A stretch of DNA of 58,152 bases, taken from contig JACJNZ010000081.1 of assembly GCA_014695325.1 (NCBI GenBank), positions 1 to 58,152 of the forward strand, in the 5' to 3' direction. Position 1 is the stretch's first letter. Each line of letters starts with the position of its first letter. Positions 27,067 to 35,762 of the stretch are shown here, piece by piece. The notes beneath the pieces are model-generated. The model made no database searches. It saw nothing but the letters and a program-made list of their open reading frames with translations, and was not told where the DNA came from. Position numbers and translations under genes: made by a program. The DNA comes from Cyanobacteria bacterium FACHB-502. GTDB lineage: Bacteria; Cyanobacteriota; Cyanobacteriia; Elainellales; Elainellaceae.

Positions 27067-28962
27067 CTATAGAGTCCACGCAGAACCGCAAACAACTCGG
27101 AAACCAAAACTGTTGCCCCGGCCGTCCGGGCTGTTTCTACCGCGACGGGCAGATCGGCAACGCCCAGGAAAGCTGAGCCACGAACCACCGCGCAGCAGCC
27201 GATAGGTAGAATCTCCACCTTTTAACCAAGCACTTCCGTCACTTGGCGCTCCTTCATAGTTCTCATACCAGTGGTCTAGACACCACTCCCACACATTTCC
27301 GTGCACCTCATACAAACCAAAACCATTCAGCGGAAAGCTACCTACTTCCGTGGTCTGTTCTCGATACACTCCTTTCGGTCCCGCTCCATAAGAACCAGAA
27401 TAAGTCTTTCCCTTATATTCCCGATTCGTTCCACGATAATTTGCCAGATCGGTGGTAATCGTTTCACCAAAATGGAATGGAGTGGTGGCTCCGGCACGAC
27501 AGGCATATTCCCACTCTGCTTCAGTGGGCAGACGATACTCATGTCCTGTTTCCCTGCACAAACGAGCACAAAACTCGATCGCATCATGCCAGGACACCCG
27601 CTCAACAGGGCGATTCTCTCCCTTAAAGTTAGATGGATCTGGATCGAGGTCATGGTTGATTTTGGGCAAACCTGCCACAATTCTCCACTGCGCTTGCGTC
27701 ACCGCATACTTGCCCATTAGAAACGGCTTAACGGTAACAGGATGTTGTGGTCGCTCGTCATCCTCTCCTTCTCCAGGAGGTGAACCCATTTGAAACGTAC
27801 CACCTGCAATGGAAACCATTTCCAACCGCACTCCATTGCCCAGATCCTCTGTGAAGTACTGAGCATGTCCTCGTTGCTTGTTAATTGGTCTTCCCTGAGC
27901 ATCAACAGTGATAACGTCAAATTCAAATGTCGGAATTGTGGGTGCTGCTACTGGCGGAGGAACAATCACCGGGCTCTCGGCTGAGGCAGCAACGGCTCGA
28001 CTGGAGGTAGGTGTAGTCGGAGGCTCTGCTTGAACGGCACGGGGCGGGATGGTCGCTGCTCGGATTGCAACGCGTTTGATCGCTTTGATGGCTTGCTGGT
28101 CTCCAGGCGAGACAATCAATACCCGTGTCCACAGCTGTTCAGCGAGTTCCCAGTCTTGCTCAGCTTCTGCTTCTAGCGCGTCGTTTTTGAGAATGGTTAC
28201 GTCTGCCAGCGTTGCCTGCTTGGGCAACAAAATGAGATGGAGTTTGGTGGCAGGTTCTGCAATTGTATAGGGGGTTTGCCTGGGTTTTTGATAGCGACGG
28301 TTCAGGTCTGGCACCTGATAACGCAGATGCTGGTAGAGGCGCTCGACCGTGGCACAGTTGCCTTCGCCTTGCATCCGTAAACCTTGCAGTAGGGTATGGG
28401 TGAAGGCTCCGTGCTGCAATTGGTCGATTTCATACGATCGCTCACTAGGGCTACAAGCAAACAGGGTGACAACGCCCTGTTGAGTTTCAATGCCAATCCC
28501 TTCCCCATCGCGATCGCCTTCGTTGCGGCAGGCATCCAGCAGCAAAATCACGTTATCGGCTCCGCAGCGACGTAAGCGTTCAGTCACGTAGTTAATCGGA
28601 ATCGCAGTTCCTTCAATGTTGCCAGGATCAACATCCATCGGCATCAGGTAATCGCGATCGCGGTGCCGTTTGCCATGCCCGGCAAAAAAGAACCAGAAGT
28701 TGTCGCCAGGATAAAGAAACGGTTGTTCAAATCGGGTTCGCAAAAAGCGGGACAGGGTGCCAAAGGTTGGCTGGGAACGCAAAGGTGGACCGGAGTCTGT
28801 TTCGATGGGTGGAGAGTTATCTGAGAAGTAGTAAACCTTTTCAAACCCTACTTCCTGTAAGCAGAAATCGCTTACAGCTTCGGCATCTCGCTTGGCATAG
28901 TGCAGCGGTGCAAGATTGTCGTATTGGTTAATGCCGATCGCGATCGCCCAGTTTCTCCCCAT
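27067..28962 (-). CDS. Caspase-like peptidase fused to an FGE-sulfatase (C-type lectin fold) domain, paralogue 1
   Basis: 631 aa. The start MGRNWAIAIGINQYD is the conserved family start. The caspase domain has His in FFFAGHGKRH (near 92) and Cys in LLLDACRNEG (near 144). A linker of about 100 residues rich in Pro and Ala leads to a formylglycine-generating-enzyme-like domain (MVSIAGGTFQMGS to GFRVVCGSAWTL). The enzymatic Cys pair of true FGE is not evident, so the fold probably binds ligands. The last 45 residues (LLRGGSW to GFRVVCG) have the layout of a DGR variable region. Known caspase-FGE proteins are proposed stress or conflict sensors. Two paralogues lie at 47919-49811 and 50386-52245. 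Confidence 0.88.
   Translation of the reverse strand: MGRNWAIAIGINQYDNLAPLHYAKRDAEAVSDFCLQEVGFEKVYYFSDNSPPIETDSGPPLRSQPTFGTLSRFLRTRFEQPFLYPGDNFWFFFAGHGKRHRDRDYLMPMDVDPGNIEGTAIPINYVTERLRRCGADNVILLLDACRNEGDRDGEGIGIETQQGVVTLFACSPSERSYEIDQLQHGAFTHTLLQGLRMQGEGNCATVERLYQHLRYQVPDLNRRYQKPRQTPYTIAEPATKLHLILLPKQATLADVTILKNDALEAEAEQDWELAEQLWTRVLIVSPGDQQAIKAIKRVAIRAATIPPRAVQAEPPTTPTSSRAVAASAESPVIVPPPVAAPTIPTFEFDVITVDAQGRPINKQRGHAQYFTEDLGNGVRLEMVSIAGGTFQMGSPPGEGEDDERPQHPVTVKPFLMGKYAVTQAQWRIVAGLPKINHDLDPDPSNFKGENRPVERVSWHDAIEFCARLCRETGHEYRLPTEAEWEYACRAGATTPFHFGETITTDLANYRGTNREYKGKTYSGSYGAGPKGVYREQTTEVGSFPLNGFGLYEVHGNVWEWCLDHWYENYEGAPSDGSAWLKGGDSTYRLLRGGSWLSFPGRCRSARRGRNSPDGRGNSFGFRVVCGSAWTL
27079..27200 (-). 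other. Candidate DGR variable region 1 (core 27109-27177)
   Basis: The core of 23 codons between TCGTGG and TTTGGTTTC differs from the two paralogues mostly at the first two bases of AAY-like codons, while the flanks and the internal TGCCGATCTGCC stay identical. Confidence 0.6.
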
Positions 28963-29272
28963 TTCAACTGTCTCAAGACTGCAATTTCAACTCCGACCTT
29001 AGCCTATATTCTCCAACAATTAACTTCGTTAGCAGCTTTCGTCTTTACGAATATTAGGTGGGGTGAGCGGACGAGGCGATCGTTTGAGAATGCAATTTAT
29101 CCCGATCGTTACATTGGCGGGTTAACCAGCAACAGGACGTTTAATTTAGCAGATTATGTAGAGTTGATTGAACGAGGAAACGCTGGGTGAGCCGAATTCG
29201 AGAGATTGAGAAAGCAGAAGCAAAGGATGACGTTGAAATGCAAGACAGCGAATAGGAAACATAACCCTACAA
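28963..29272. other. Upstream region of caspase-FGE gene 1
   Basis: The first ~70 bp resemble the upstream region of the paralogue at 50386-52245 (both contain CTTAGCCTATATTCTC-like text), so promoter and gene were duplicated together. No gene is supported in the rest. Confidence 0.4.
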
Positions 29273-29299
29273 CAAAAAAACCTCAGTGCCGAACTGAGG
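29273..29299 (-). terminator. Rho-independent terminator of the light-harvesting-like gene
   Basis: Perfect 7-bp stem CCTCAGT/ACTGAGG with a 5-nt loop, followed on the minus strand by seven T. It sits about 40 bp after the stop at 29339. Confidence 0.9.
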
Positions 29300-29338
29300 C
29301 TGATCAATAGGGAGAATCCAAACGAGATGAAACTTTGA

Positions 29339-29683
29339 TTAGCTCACTGCAAAGGCAGTTAAGAGGGTGAGAGTCACGAAGAGAACCGCAATCGCCCCTT
29401 GCAGCGCATATTGACGAGCCCGCTCTGGAGAGGGGAAGTGTGCATAGTAGAGGGTGGGTTCAACCGCGTAGTTGTTGGCTAACCCTTCTCGATCGATCGT
29501 TGCCCCATTCAATGCCGGACGACGGAGGAAGTTATGTCCTTCGCGGCGCATCCGGGAACGAACTTCAGTGGGGGTCAATTCAGTTCCATTGCTGACCCCT
29601 GCTTTGAGGGACAGCCCTTGGGTTGTTCCTAGTTCGCGAGCGATGGAGACGAAATCAAGGGCGGAGTCAGCGGTGTAAGTCAT
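29339..29683 (-). CDS. ssl1498-family light-harvesting-like protein with an N-terminal extension
   Basis: 114 aa from Met 29683 (MTYTADSALDF); an upstream ATG at 29713 adds 10 residues. The last ~48 residues, from LANNYAVEPTLYY through one membrane helix (ALQGAIAVLFVTLTLLTAFAV), match the short ssl1498-type proteins of cyanobacterial thylakoids. The N-terminal ~65 residues (TPTEVRSRMRREGHNFLRR) resemble linker-like basic segments and are longer than the usual family form. It is expected in the thylakoid membrane. It is monocistronic, with its own terminator, and is an unusual cargo for a plasmid full of conflict genes. Confidence 0.75.
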   Translation of the reverse strand: MTYTADSALDFVSIARELGTTQGLSLKAGVSNGTELTPTEVRSRMRREGHNFLRRPALNGATIDREGLANNYAVEPTLYYAHFPSPERARQYALQGAIAVLFVTLTLLTAFAVS

Positions 29684-29713
29684 GGCGATTTGTTTTGTAA
29701 ACTTGTGTAACAT

Positions 29714-30065
29714 TAAAGTAACACTTTGTTAAAATCATTTGCAAATACATTTTGCTTATGGTAATTAGTCTGCCTCTATAGGAAGAACTGTCCGATCGCA
29801 CTATTAATAGACAGCCAATCCCTCAACATGCTGGGGGCAGCTTCTTGCTGCGATACCTGGCGAAATGCCAGCGCAGTTCATCGAAGGTGTAGAACTGATG
29901 CTCTAGGGGGTGGCTTGAGTGTGAACCATTGTTGTGCGCTCTTCGTGCTGGGGCTATTGCGCGATCGTTTGTCAGTTTTCTGCTACTATGTTTGTAGTAC
30001 TATAAGTACTAGAAGTGCTATTACTGAATCAATTTCTTTTATTACTAGAAGTACTCAGAGGTAAC
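29714..30065. promoter_or_regulatory. Intergenic region with AGTACT direct and inverted repeats before an RHH-like gene
   Basis: Between 29996 and 30055 there are repeated AGTACT palindromes and two copies of ACTAGAAGTRCT (30007-30018 and 30044-30055), ending about 10 bp before the small RHH-like gene. They look like operator repeats for an autoregulated plasmid protein. The rest (29714-29990) shows no supported gene. Confidence 0.5.
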
Positions 30066-30248
30066 ATGAATTCAGCAGATGAGTACTGGACTGAAGAAAT
30101 GGCGCGATTGCAAGCCCAAGTGAAAGATGAAACTCAGACCTGGCTCAAGGTCGAGGCCATCAAGCAAAAAATAACGATAGGCGAATTAATCGATCAGCTA
30201 GTTGAACTGGCAAGGCAGGCTGAACTGTCCTCAGAGCAAAAGAACTAA
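30066..30248 (+). CDS. Small ribbon-helix-helix-like regulator
   Basis: 60 aa, with RBS GAGG 5-8 bp before the ATG. The segment DETQTWLKVEAIKQKITIGE followed by a LIDQLVELARQAEL helix has the strand-helix-helix pattern of CopG/Arc-type proteins. The AGTACT repeat cluster directly upstream is the likely binding site. On plasmids such proteins control copy number, partition or antitoxin genes; no toxin is seen next to it. A different small helical protein cannot be excluded. Confidence 0.6.
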   Translation: MNSADEYWTEEMARLQAQVKDETQTWLKVEAIKQKITIGELIDQLVELARQAELSSEQKN

Positions 30249-30316
30249 CGAGAAGTAAGGCACGCTCAAACTAATGCTGTAAGACCCTAAAAATTTGAGT
30301 ACCGAGGCAAACAGTA

Positions 30317-30661
30317 ATGGCTAGAGACGCAATTCAATCCCAGCTAGAAGCTACCGAGGTGAGGATTCACAATATGGATCAACGCATCACCGAATGGCTC
30401 GATCACATTACAGAAACCCTAGAGACGTTAGGCAACCGGGTTGATGGTTTAGCAGTGCAGGTGACGCAGTTTAACTCTGGCATGACTGAACTCAAGGGAC
30501 TGGCACGGCAAGTTCTTCAAGCGATCGATCGACAAACTGAGTCGATTCACGGCCATCTCCAGGTAGCTCAGCAACAGTCCGCCAACATCTCAGAACTAGC
30601 GAAACTAGTTGCGACGCAGGCAAGCACGGTTGACTTCATCATTCGCCGCACCAGTGCATAA
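30317..30661 (+). CDS. Hypothetical coiled-coil protein
   Basis: 114 aa, no recognised family. It is almost wholly helical with heptad-like spacing (VRIHNMDQRITEWLDHI, LEQ/LAxxV patterns), similar in style to small plasmid coiled-coil proteins. It lies between the RHH-like gene (68 bp upstream) and a Uma2 gene (12 bp downstream), all on the plus strand, so it is probably co-transcribed with both. Confidence 0.6.
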   Translation: MARDAIQSQLEATEVRIHNMDQRITEWLDHITETLETLGNRVDGLAVQVTQFNSGMTELKGLARQVLQAIDRQTESIHGHLQVAQQQSANISELAKLVATQASTVDFIIRRTSA

Positions 30662-30673
30662 GAGGTGCTCGCT

Positions 30674-31225
30674 ATGACCGTTGCTACCGCTAAATGGACA
30701 GTCCACGATTACCACCGCATGATCGACGCTGGCATTTTGGACGATCGCCATGTGGAACTGCTGAATGGAGAGATTGTGGAGATGCCGCCAGAGGGAACAC
30801 CTCATGCAAACCGCAGCACCAAAGCGGCTAACTATCTGAGACGGCTGCTGGGCGACCGGGTAGAAATTCGAGAGGGTAAGCCCATTACGCTGTCTGACCG
30901 GTCAGAGCCAGAGCCAGATATCGCGGTGGTCGAACTGCTGGAAGATGAATACGACGAACATCATCCCTATCCAGCGAATGTCTTCTGGCTGATCGAATTC
31001 TCTAACTCCAGCCTGGAGAAGGATTTAGAGGTTAAGCGCAGAACTTACGCCACCGATGGCATCCAGGAATATTGGGTCGTCAACCTGCGTGAAATGAAGC
31101 TAATTGTCTTTCGAGTACCCGACAGTGGCGACTATCAGGAAGCGTCAACGCTGGAGCAAGGCATCATTCATCCAGTTGCGTTTCCAGACGTATCCGTTGA
31201 TGCTTCCCGCTTTATCAAGAAGTGA
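30674..31225 (+). CDS. Uma2-family (DUF820) endonuclease-like protein 1
   Basis: 183 aa. ATG 30674 is chosen over GTG 30665 because GAGGTG lies 7-12 bp upstream. The PD-(D/E)XK core is visible as ELLNGEIVEM, EPEPDIAVV (catalytic Asp), WLIEFSNSSLEKD (Glu) and YATDGIQEYWVV. Uma2 proteins are extremely abundant in cyanobacteria; their substrate is unknown although the fold is nuclease-like. A second, divergent member is at 35115-35726. Confidence 0.9.
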   Translation: MTVATAKWTVHDYHRMIDAGILDDRHVELLNGEIVEMPPEGTPHANRSTKAANYLRRLLGDRVEIREGKPITLSDRSEPEPDIAVVELLEDEYDEHHPYPANVFWLIEFSNSSLEKDLEVKRRTYATDGIQEYWVVNLREMKLIVFRVPDSGDYQEASTLEQGIIHPVAFPDVSVDASRFIKK

Positions 31226-31473
31226 GGAACTAGGAAATGACCGATCAACAAGTCATGAGCCACCACAATCTGTGCGGTAGATATAGCCCCTAACCCTGTT
31301 GACTCAGAGATATCAATTTTCTCCCAAACGCCGATCGGATCTATACTTTGCACATTAGTCGCGACTCAACCCGATCGGTCGAGTGCCACTAGAGACCCAG
31401 TTTGTCCACTCAGCCAAGGAGGTGAAACGAGCGAACCAATGCTCAAACAAATAAAAACCAGTAGCAGAAAGGC
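31226..31473. other. Intergenic stretch upstream of the rep leader
   Basis: No gene, repeat or site that I can support. Confidence 0.3.
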
Positions 31474-31520
31474 AAAAACCACTGGTCAACGAGGGGCGAA
31501 TCTCTTTACCAGTGGTTTTT
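31474..31520 (+). terminator. Long hairpin with T-run (terminator or small-RNA end)
   Basis: 13-bp perfect stem AAAAACCACTGGT / ACCAGTGGTTTTT around a 21-nt loop. It is symmetric, so it could end transcription in either direction. Confidence 0.7.
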
Positions 31521-31553
31521 AGTTCTTAAACGGTCTATTTGGTTTTTCATAAG

Positions 31554-31610
31554 TCCCCCTGAGGGGTTGAATCGCTGAAAAAGTAAGTCTTTCAGCGGCG
31601 GGGATTTTTT
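31554..31610 (+). ncRNA. Attenuator-like structured leader upstream of the replication gene
   Basis: An inner stem CGCTGAAA/TTTCAGCG (31573-31580 and 31590-31597) is enclosed by TCCCC/GGGGA (31554-31558 and 31600-31604) and followed by six T. The same CCCC can instead pair locally with GGGG at 31562-31565, giving two exclusive folds. It lies about 175 bp before the Rep start, where plasmids often place copy-control RNA. Confidence 0.5.
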
Positions 31611-31783
31611 GTCCAAAAATCACCCAGACTTGAGACAAAGATAGCACACTGTCAGATCGGTGCGCCAATTGTTGTTGCAATTTTTCTCAAGCCTGCTGGG
31701 GAACCGCTTCAACACTCACCCCCGAAGTCACAGGAGAACCTGCAAATTAAGCAACACATTTACTAAGCACTAAGAACATCACT

Positions 31784-34700
31784 ATGAATATTTCATCGAT
31801 TGGGGCGAGGGCATCCTCGTCCCCACAGGGTTTTGCATCTCAAAATTTGTCATGGTCAGAAAGGAACGAAGAAAACGGCACAAAGCCACGACCTTCTATC
31901 TCACTAGAACAGTTCCATACAGCGATCGCACAAGAATTCATCCACGGCAGCGCGATCGACCCAGTTTTGTTTGCTGCCACGGTGCAAGTCGTTCCCGACC
32001 TCATCTACGAGCACGGGGAAGTACTGGAAACACCCATCCACGATGCGCTGAACTGGAAATACACCCGCTTCTGGGTCAATAAACCGATCACAACCGTCGC
32101 GGCACTGCTGCTGAATGAAGACCATTCCTGCTGGCAGGCAAAGCTTAGTCAGCCCAGAGTGGACCAAAAAGGGAAGGTCTGCAAGTATGAAACTCCGGTT
32201 GGCAACGGTTCAAGAGCCTTTCTGCCCGATCTTCCACTTGCAATCCGCCAAAGAATTGCCGATCGTTACGGTTTAGAAGTTCCCCTAGACGGCTCGTTCT
32301 GGGACTGGCTAACTGACCATCCTGAACTTCCGATCGTCTGGACGGAAGGTGGTAAGAAAGCACTAGCTCTCCTTAGCCTGGGATACGTTGCGATCGCGCT
32401 TTACGGTGTGAACGGCGGTTATTCCAAAGATGCGATCGGGAACCGATCTCTCACTGCTGATGCCCTGCGCTTCTGTCAGGTGGGCAGACTGCATGTGCTG
32501 GCGTTTGACCAGGATGCAGAGGACAAAACGCGGCAGCGGGTCAATGTTGCCTTATCTCGTTTTGGTGGACTACTGCACCAGGCTCAGGGGACAGTGGCGA
32601 TCGTCCAGTGGAGCGGCAAAGACGGCAAGGGAATTGATGACCTGATCGTGAACTGTGGGGCTGAAGCCTGGGAAAAAGCAAACGCTGAGGCACTTCCACT
32701 AGAACACTGGCGCATTTGGCAGCAGTTAGCCCAGCAGCTTACCTGGACGCCTGCCATCAGGCTACAGACCGCTGACCTGTCCACCCTGGATCTGCAACGC
32801 CTTCCCACCGAGGGCATGATCGCATTGTGCAGCCCCAAGGGAACGGGAAAGACCAAGTGGATTGCTCATCAGGTCGAGGGCTTGGAGAAAGTCCTCTCTG
32901 CTGGACATCGACGATCGCTGCAACGTTCCCTCAGTCAACGCTTGAAGCTCGACTATATTGGCGACCTGGACAAAGCGAATGGGGAATTCATCTCTGGCTC
33001 TGCTTACACCCTCCGCGTCAGCTTTGTCGTCGATTCCCTGCTGGCAATTGATCCTGAGAAGTTCAAGGGCTGCGACTTGGTGATTGACGAAGTGGTGCAG
33101 GTGATTCGTCACCTGCTGACCTCCAGCACCTGCGCGAAAGACGGTAAACGTCCTGCACTGCTGGCACGATTCCGGCAGTTGATTCGCGTTGCCCGCCGCG
33201 TCATTGTCGCTGATGCAGATTTGGATAACGCGACGCTGTACTATCTCAAAGCCTTGAGGGAAGATGCCCATCCTGTCTTCCTGATTCGCAACGATTACCA
33301 GCCGCAGGGGTATGCGGTTCGAATGCTTGACTGTCCAGATCGCACTGCAATCACGGCAGACTTGTTGGAAGACATCGACACGCTGGAAGCCGGAAAAGTT
33401 ATGTTTGTCGCGACGGACAGCCGGGCAACCTCTAAAGCACTGGCAAGGACGATCCAGCAGCAGTTTCCAGGGTTGCGCGTGCTAGTGATCAACTCCGATA
33501 CCTCTGGCGGAGAGTTGGAGCGAGCCTTCATTCAGAGTCCAGACTCCGTGCTGGAGCGGGGTGAGTTTGATGTCGTGATCTGCTCTCCCTCCCTGTCTAC
33601 CGGGGTCAGCATCGAAACGCAGGGCATTATTGACAGAGTCTATGGCATCTTCGGTGGCGTGAGTTCCACCGATGCCGATATGGCACAGGCATTAGGACGA
33701 GTCAGGGAGCCGGTGGAGCGGGTCGTTTGGTGTGCGAAACGAGGCAGCAACTACAGTAAAGCGTCCCGGTCTACCAATTCTCTAGAGCTAAAAGCCCATC
33801 TGCGAAGCCGCACCTCCGCCACCGTGAGCTTAATTCGCTCATCTCTGCGGGAAGATGTCCCAGACCTCAAAAATTATGACTGGCAGGCTGATCCCCACCT
33901 CGATCTTTACTGTCTCATTGCCGCCACTCAGAATCGATCGATGCTGCACCTGCGAGAGGCATTAATCGTGCGGCTCCGCTTTGAGGGGAACCAAGTGGCG
34001 ATCGAGAACCGAGAATCCAATGGGGGCATTGGAGAGCGGCTGAAGATTACCCGTGATGAGCTCCGGCAATTAGACGCGGAGAGTATTGTGGCAGCCGATG
34101 ACCTGACAATCAGCGAAGTGCTGCAACTGGAAGCTCAAGAGAGCATTTCCCCCGAGCAGCAGCGGGCGATCGCCAAGTTTTACCTGAAGGAGTTCTACTG
34201 CCTGGAGGAGCTAACGGTTGAGGATGTGTTGGCAGATAAAGAGGGGCGGCGGCGGGGGGAACTGCGGAGCCTGGAGGAATTGCTGTATCCGGGAGTGGCG
34301 ATCGATCGCACAGTGAAGGCACTGGAGAATCAGCTGAAGTGGAATCAATCGCTGTGCCCGTGGGATATCTCTAGTGCTGAGCTACGTCGAGCCTTACGAG
34401 AGCAGCTGGGATTAAGCGATTTTCTGAACCCGGACAAAGAATGGACGAAGTATGACCTCACCCCTTATGCAGACAGAGTAAGGGAATGGGCAGCCCAGAT
34501 TAAGCAAGCTCTGAGTCTCACGGTTACGGAAAAAATGAGCGATGTACAAATCGTTCATCAACTGTTGTCGCAATTAGGGGTAAAGGTTGAGTTTCGCTGG
34601 TCAAGATCGATGCCGGGGCATGAGGGCGAGAAATTAAGAGTTTACCGATTGCATCAACTTGCTTGGCAGGAGGCGATCGCTATTTTGGAGCAGAGAAAGG

Positions 34701-34939
34701 CAAAACGGGATCGGGCAACATGCTCTGGATCTTCCCTTCCTTTTCAAACAAAAGAAGGAACAGGAGATCCACTTTTATCTAGCTCCTGTCCTTCAAAAGA
34801 ATGGTTATCCCAAAAGGTGCTTGATGATGTGCGGCAATTGTGGCAGGAGGCTGACTCGATCGAAGCCCAGGAGGAGTTGAGGAAAGTTATTCCGATTGAT
34901 GTGTGGAGGAGGGCAATGACCCCAGTTCCTGTCCCTTAG
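31784..34939 (+). CDS. Plasmid replication protein of the CyRepA1 type (DUF3854 + P-loop ATPase)
   Basis: 1,051 aa. The N-terminal part carries a DUF3854-like TOPRIM-related region (VWTEGGKKALALLSLGYVA, ALYGVNGGYSK, LAFDQDAEDKT). The middle has Walker A CSPKGTGKTKW near 350 and Walker B DLVIDEVVQV near 430, with later helicase-like motifs (VICSPSLSTGVSIE, MAQALGRVREP). This matches the large replication initiators of cyanobacterial plasmids called CyRepA1. It should start plasmid replication at a nearby origin. The structured leader upstream and the parAB pair downstream fit a replicon backbone. Confidence 0.88.
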   Translation: MNISSIGARASSSPQGFASQNLSWSERNEENGTKPRPSISLEQFHTAIAQEFIHGSAIDPVLFAATVQVVPDLIYEHGEVLETPIHDALNWKYTRFWVNKPITTVAALLLNEDHSCWQAKLSQPRVDQKGKVCKYETPVGNGSRAFLPDLPLAIRQRIADRYGLEVPLDGSFWDWLTDHPELPIVWTEGGKKALALLSLGYVAIALYGVNGGYSKDAIGNRSLTADALRFCQVGRLHVLAFDQDAEDKTRQRVNVALSRFGGLLHQAQGTVAIVQWSGKDGKGIDDLIVNCGAEAWEKANAEALPLEHWRIWQQLAQQLTWTPAIRLQTADLSTLDLQRLPTEGMIALCSPKGTGKTKWIAHQVEGLEKVLSAGHRRSLQRSLSQRLKLDYIGDLDKANGEFISGSAYTLRVSFVVDSLLAIDPEKFKGCDLVIDEVVQVIRHLLTSSTCAKDGKRPALLARFRQLIRVARRVIVADADLDNATLYYLKALREDAHPVFLIRNDYQPQGYAVRMLDCPDRTAITADLLEDIDTLEAGKVMFVATDSRATSKALARTIQQQFPGLRVLVINSDTSGGELERAFIQSPDSVLERGEFDVVICSPSLSTGVSIETQGIIDRVYGIFGGVSSTDADMAQALGRVREPVERVVWCAKRGSNYSKASRSTNSLELKAHLRSRTSATVSLIRSSLREDVPDLKNYDWQADPHLDLYCLIAATQNRSMLHLREALIVRLRFEGNQVAIENRESNGGIGERLKITRDELRQLDAESIVAADDLTISEVLQLEAQESISPEQQRAIAKFYLKEFYCLEELTVEDVLADKEGRRRGELRSLEELLYPGVAIDRTVKALENQLKWNQSLCPWDISSAELRRALREQLGLSDFLNPDKEWTKYDLTPYADRVREWAAQIKQALSLTVTEKMSDVQIVHQLLSQLGVKVEFRWSRSMPGHEGEKLRVYRLHQLAWQEAIAILEQRKAKRDRATCSGSSLPFQTKEGTGDPLLSSSCPSKEWLSQKVLDDVRQLWQEADSIEAQEELRKVIPIDVWRRAMTPVPVP

Positions 34940-35114
34940 TGGTTTGGACAGTAGCTGAGAACTATTCCTGTGAATTCAGAGGTAGCAACAAACTCCCCTC
35001 AATTTGTGCAAACCTAAGCAAGGCAAACAATGACCAGCTAAACCTGCCGGGAGTAGGATAGGGCGATCGTTCTCTCACCTACAATCAAAATAGAGCGATA
35101 GCAGAGGTAGCAGG

Positions 35115-35726
35115 ATGATTGCCGACCCCAAAAGTCAGCTAATGGCTCCCGAAGCGTATTTAGAGTGGGAAGACCAACACCCCTTCCGACACGAATACCT
35201 TCGCGGTATTGCCTATGCCATGACGGGGGGCTCGGTTCCCCATAATGACATTGCCCTCAACTTGTACCGTATTCTCTATCCTCACCTGCGATCGAGAGGC
35301 TGTCGGGTCAACGTTGCTGACGTTAAAGTGCAAGTCTCCGATAATGGCCCCTACTTCTACCCCGATGTTGTCGTCAGTTGCGATGAGCGCGATCGACGCG
35401 CCTTCAAACTCATTCAATCGCCTTGCCTGATCGTTGAGATTCTTTCTCCTGGAACCGCAGGCTTCGATCGTGGAGATAAATTCCGAGCTTACCGCCGACT
35501 CACAACCCTACAAGAATACGTCCTGATCGACTCTGAAACCCGTAACGTTGACTGCTACCGTCGCAACGATCAAGGGAAATGGGAACTGACCGCTTACCCA
35601 CTCGATGAAGCACCAGAAGAAAGCGATCCCGAAGTTCACTTCACCAGCATCGATTTTCGTTGCCCACTGTCCGCAATATACGAGGACATCGACTTTCCCG
35701 AACCATCGCTCAACCTACCGCAATAG
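35115..35726 (+). CDS. Uma2-family (DUF820) endonuclease-like protein 2
   Basis: 203 aa. RBS AGAGGTAGCAGG precedes the ATG. Core motifs are EYLRGIAYAMTGG, FYPDVVVSCD (catalytic Asp), CLIVEILSPGTAGFDRGDK (Glu) and LQEYVLID. It is of the common cyanobacterial Uma2 type and diverges from the copy at 30674. It stands between rep and parB and is convergent with parB. Confidence 0.92.
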   Translation: MIADPKSQLMAPEAYLEWEDQHPFRHEYLRGIAYAMTGGSVPHNDIALNLYRILYPHLRSRGCRVNVADVKVQVSDNGPYFYPDVVVSCDERDRRAFKLIQSPCLIVEILSPGTAGFDRGDKFRAYRRLTTLQEYVLIDSETRNVDCYRRNDQGKWELTAYPLDEAPEESDPEVHFTSIDFRCPLSAIYEDIDFPEPSLNLPQ

Positions 35727-35762
35727 CTCAGACGAAAGGTTCGCTCCTAACCGACTGTTCCC

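Noticed and set aside
26937-27218. Minus-strand 93-aa frame overlapping the 3' end of caspase-FGE gene 1
   Set aside because: Alternative frame across the variable region and hairpin; no separate support.
29828-30064. 78-aa frame before the RHH-like gene
   Set aside because: Covers the AGTACT operator repeats and has no coding signature.
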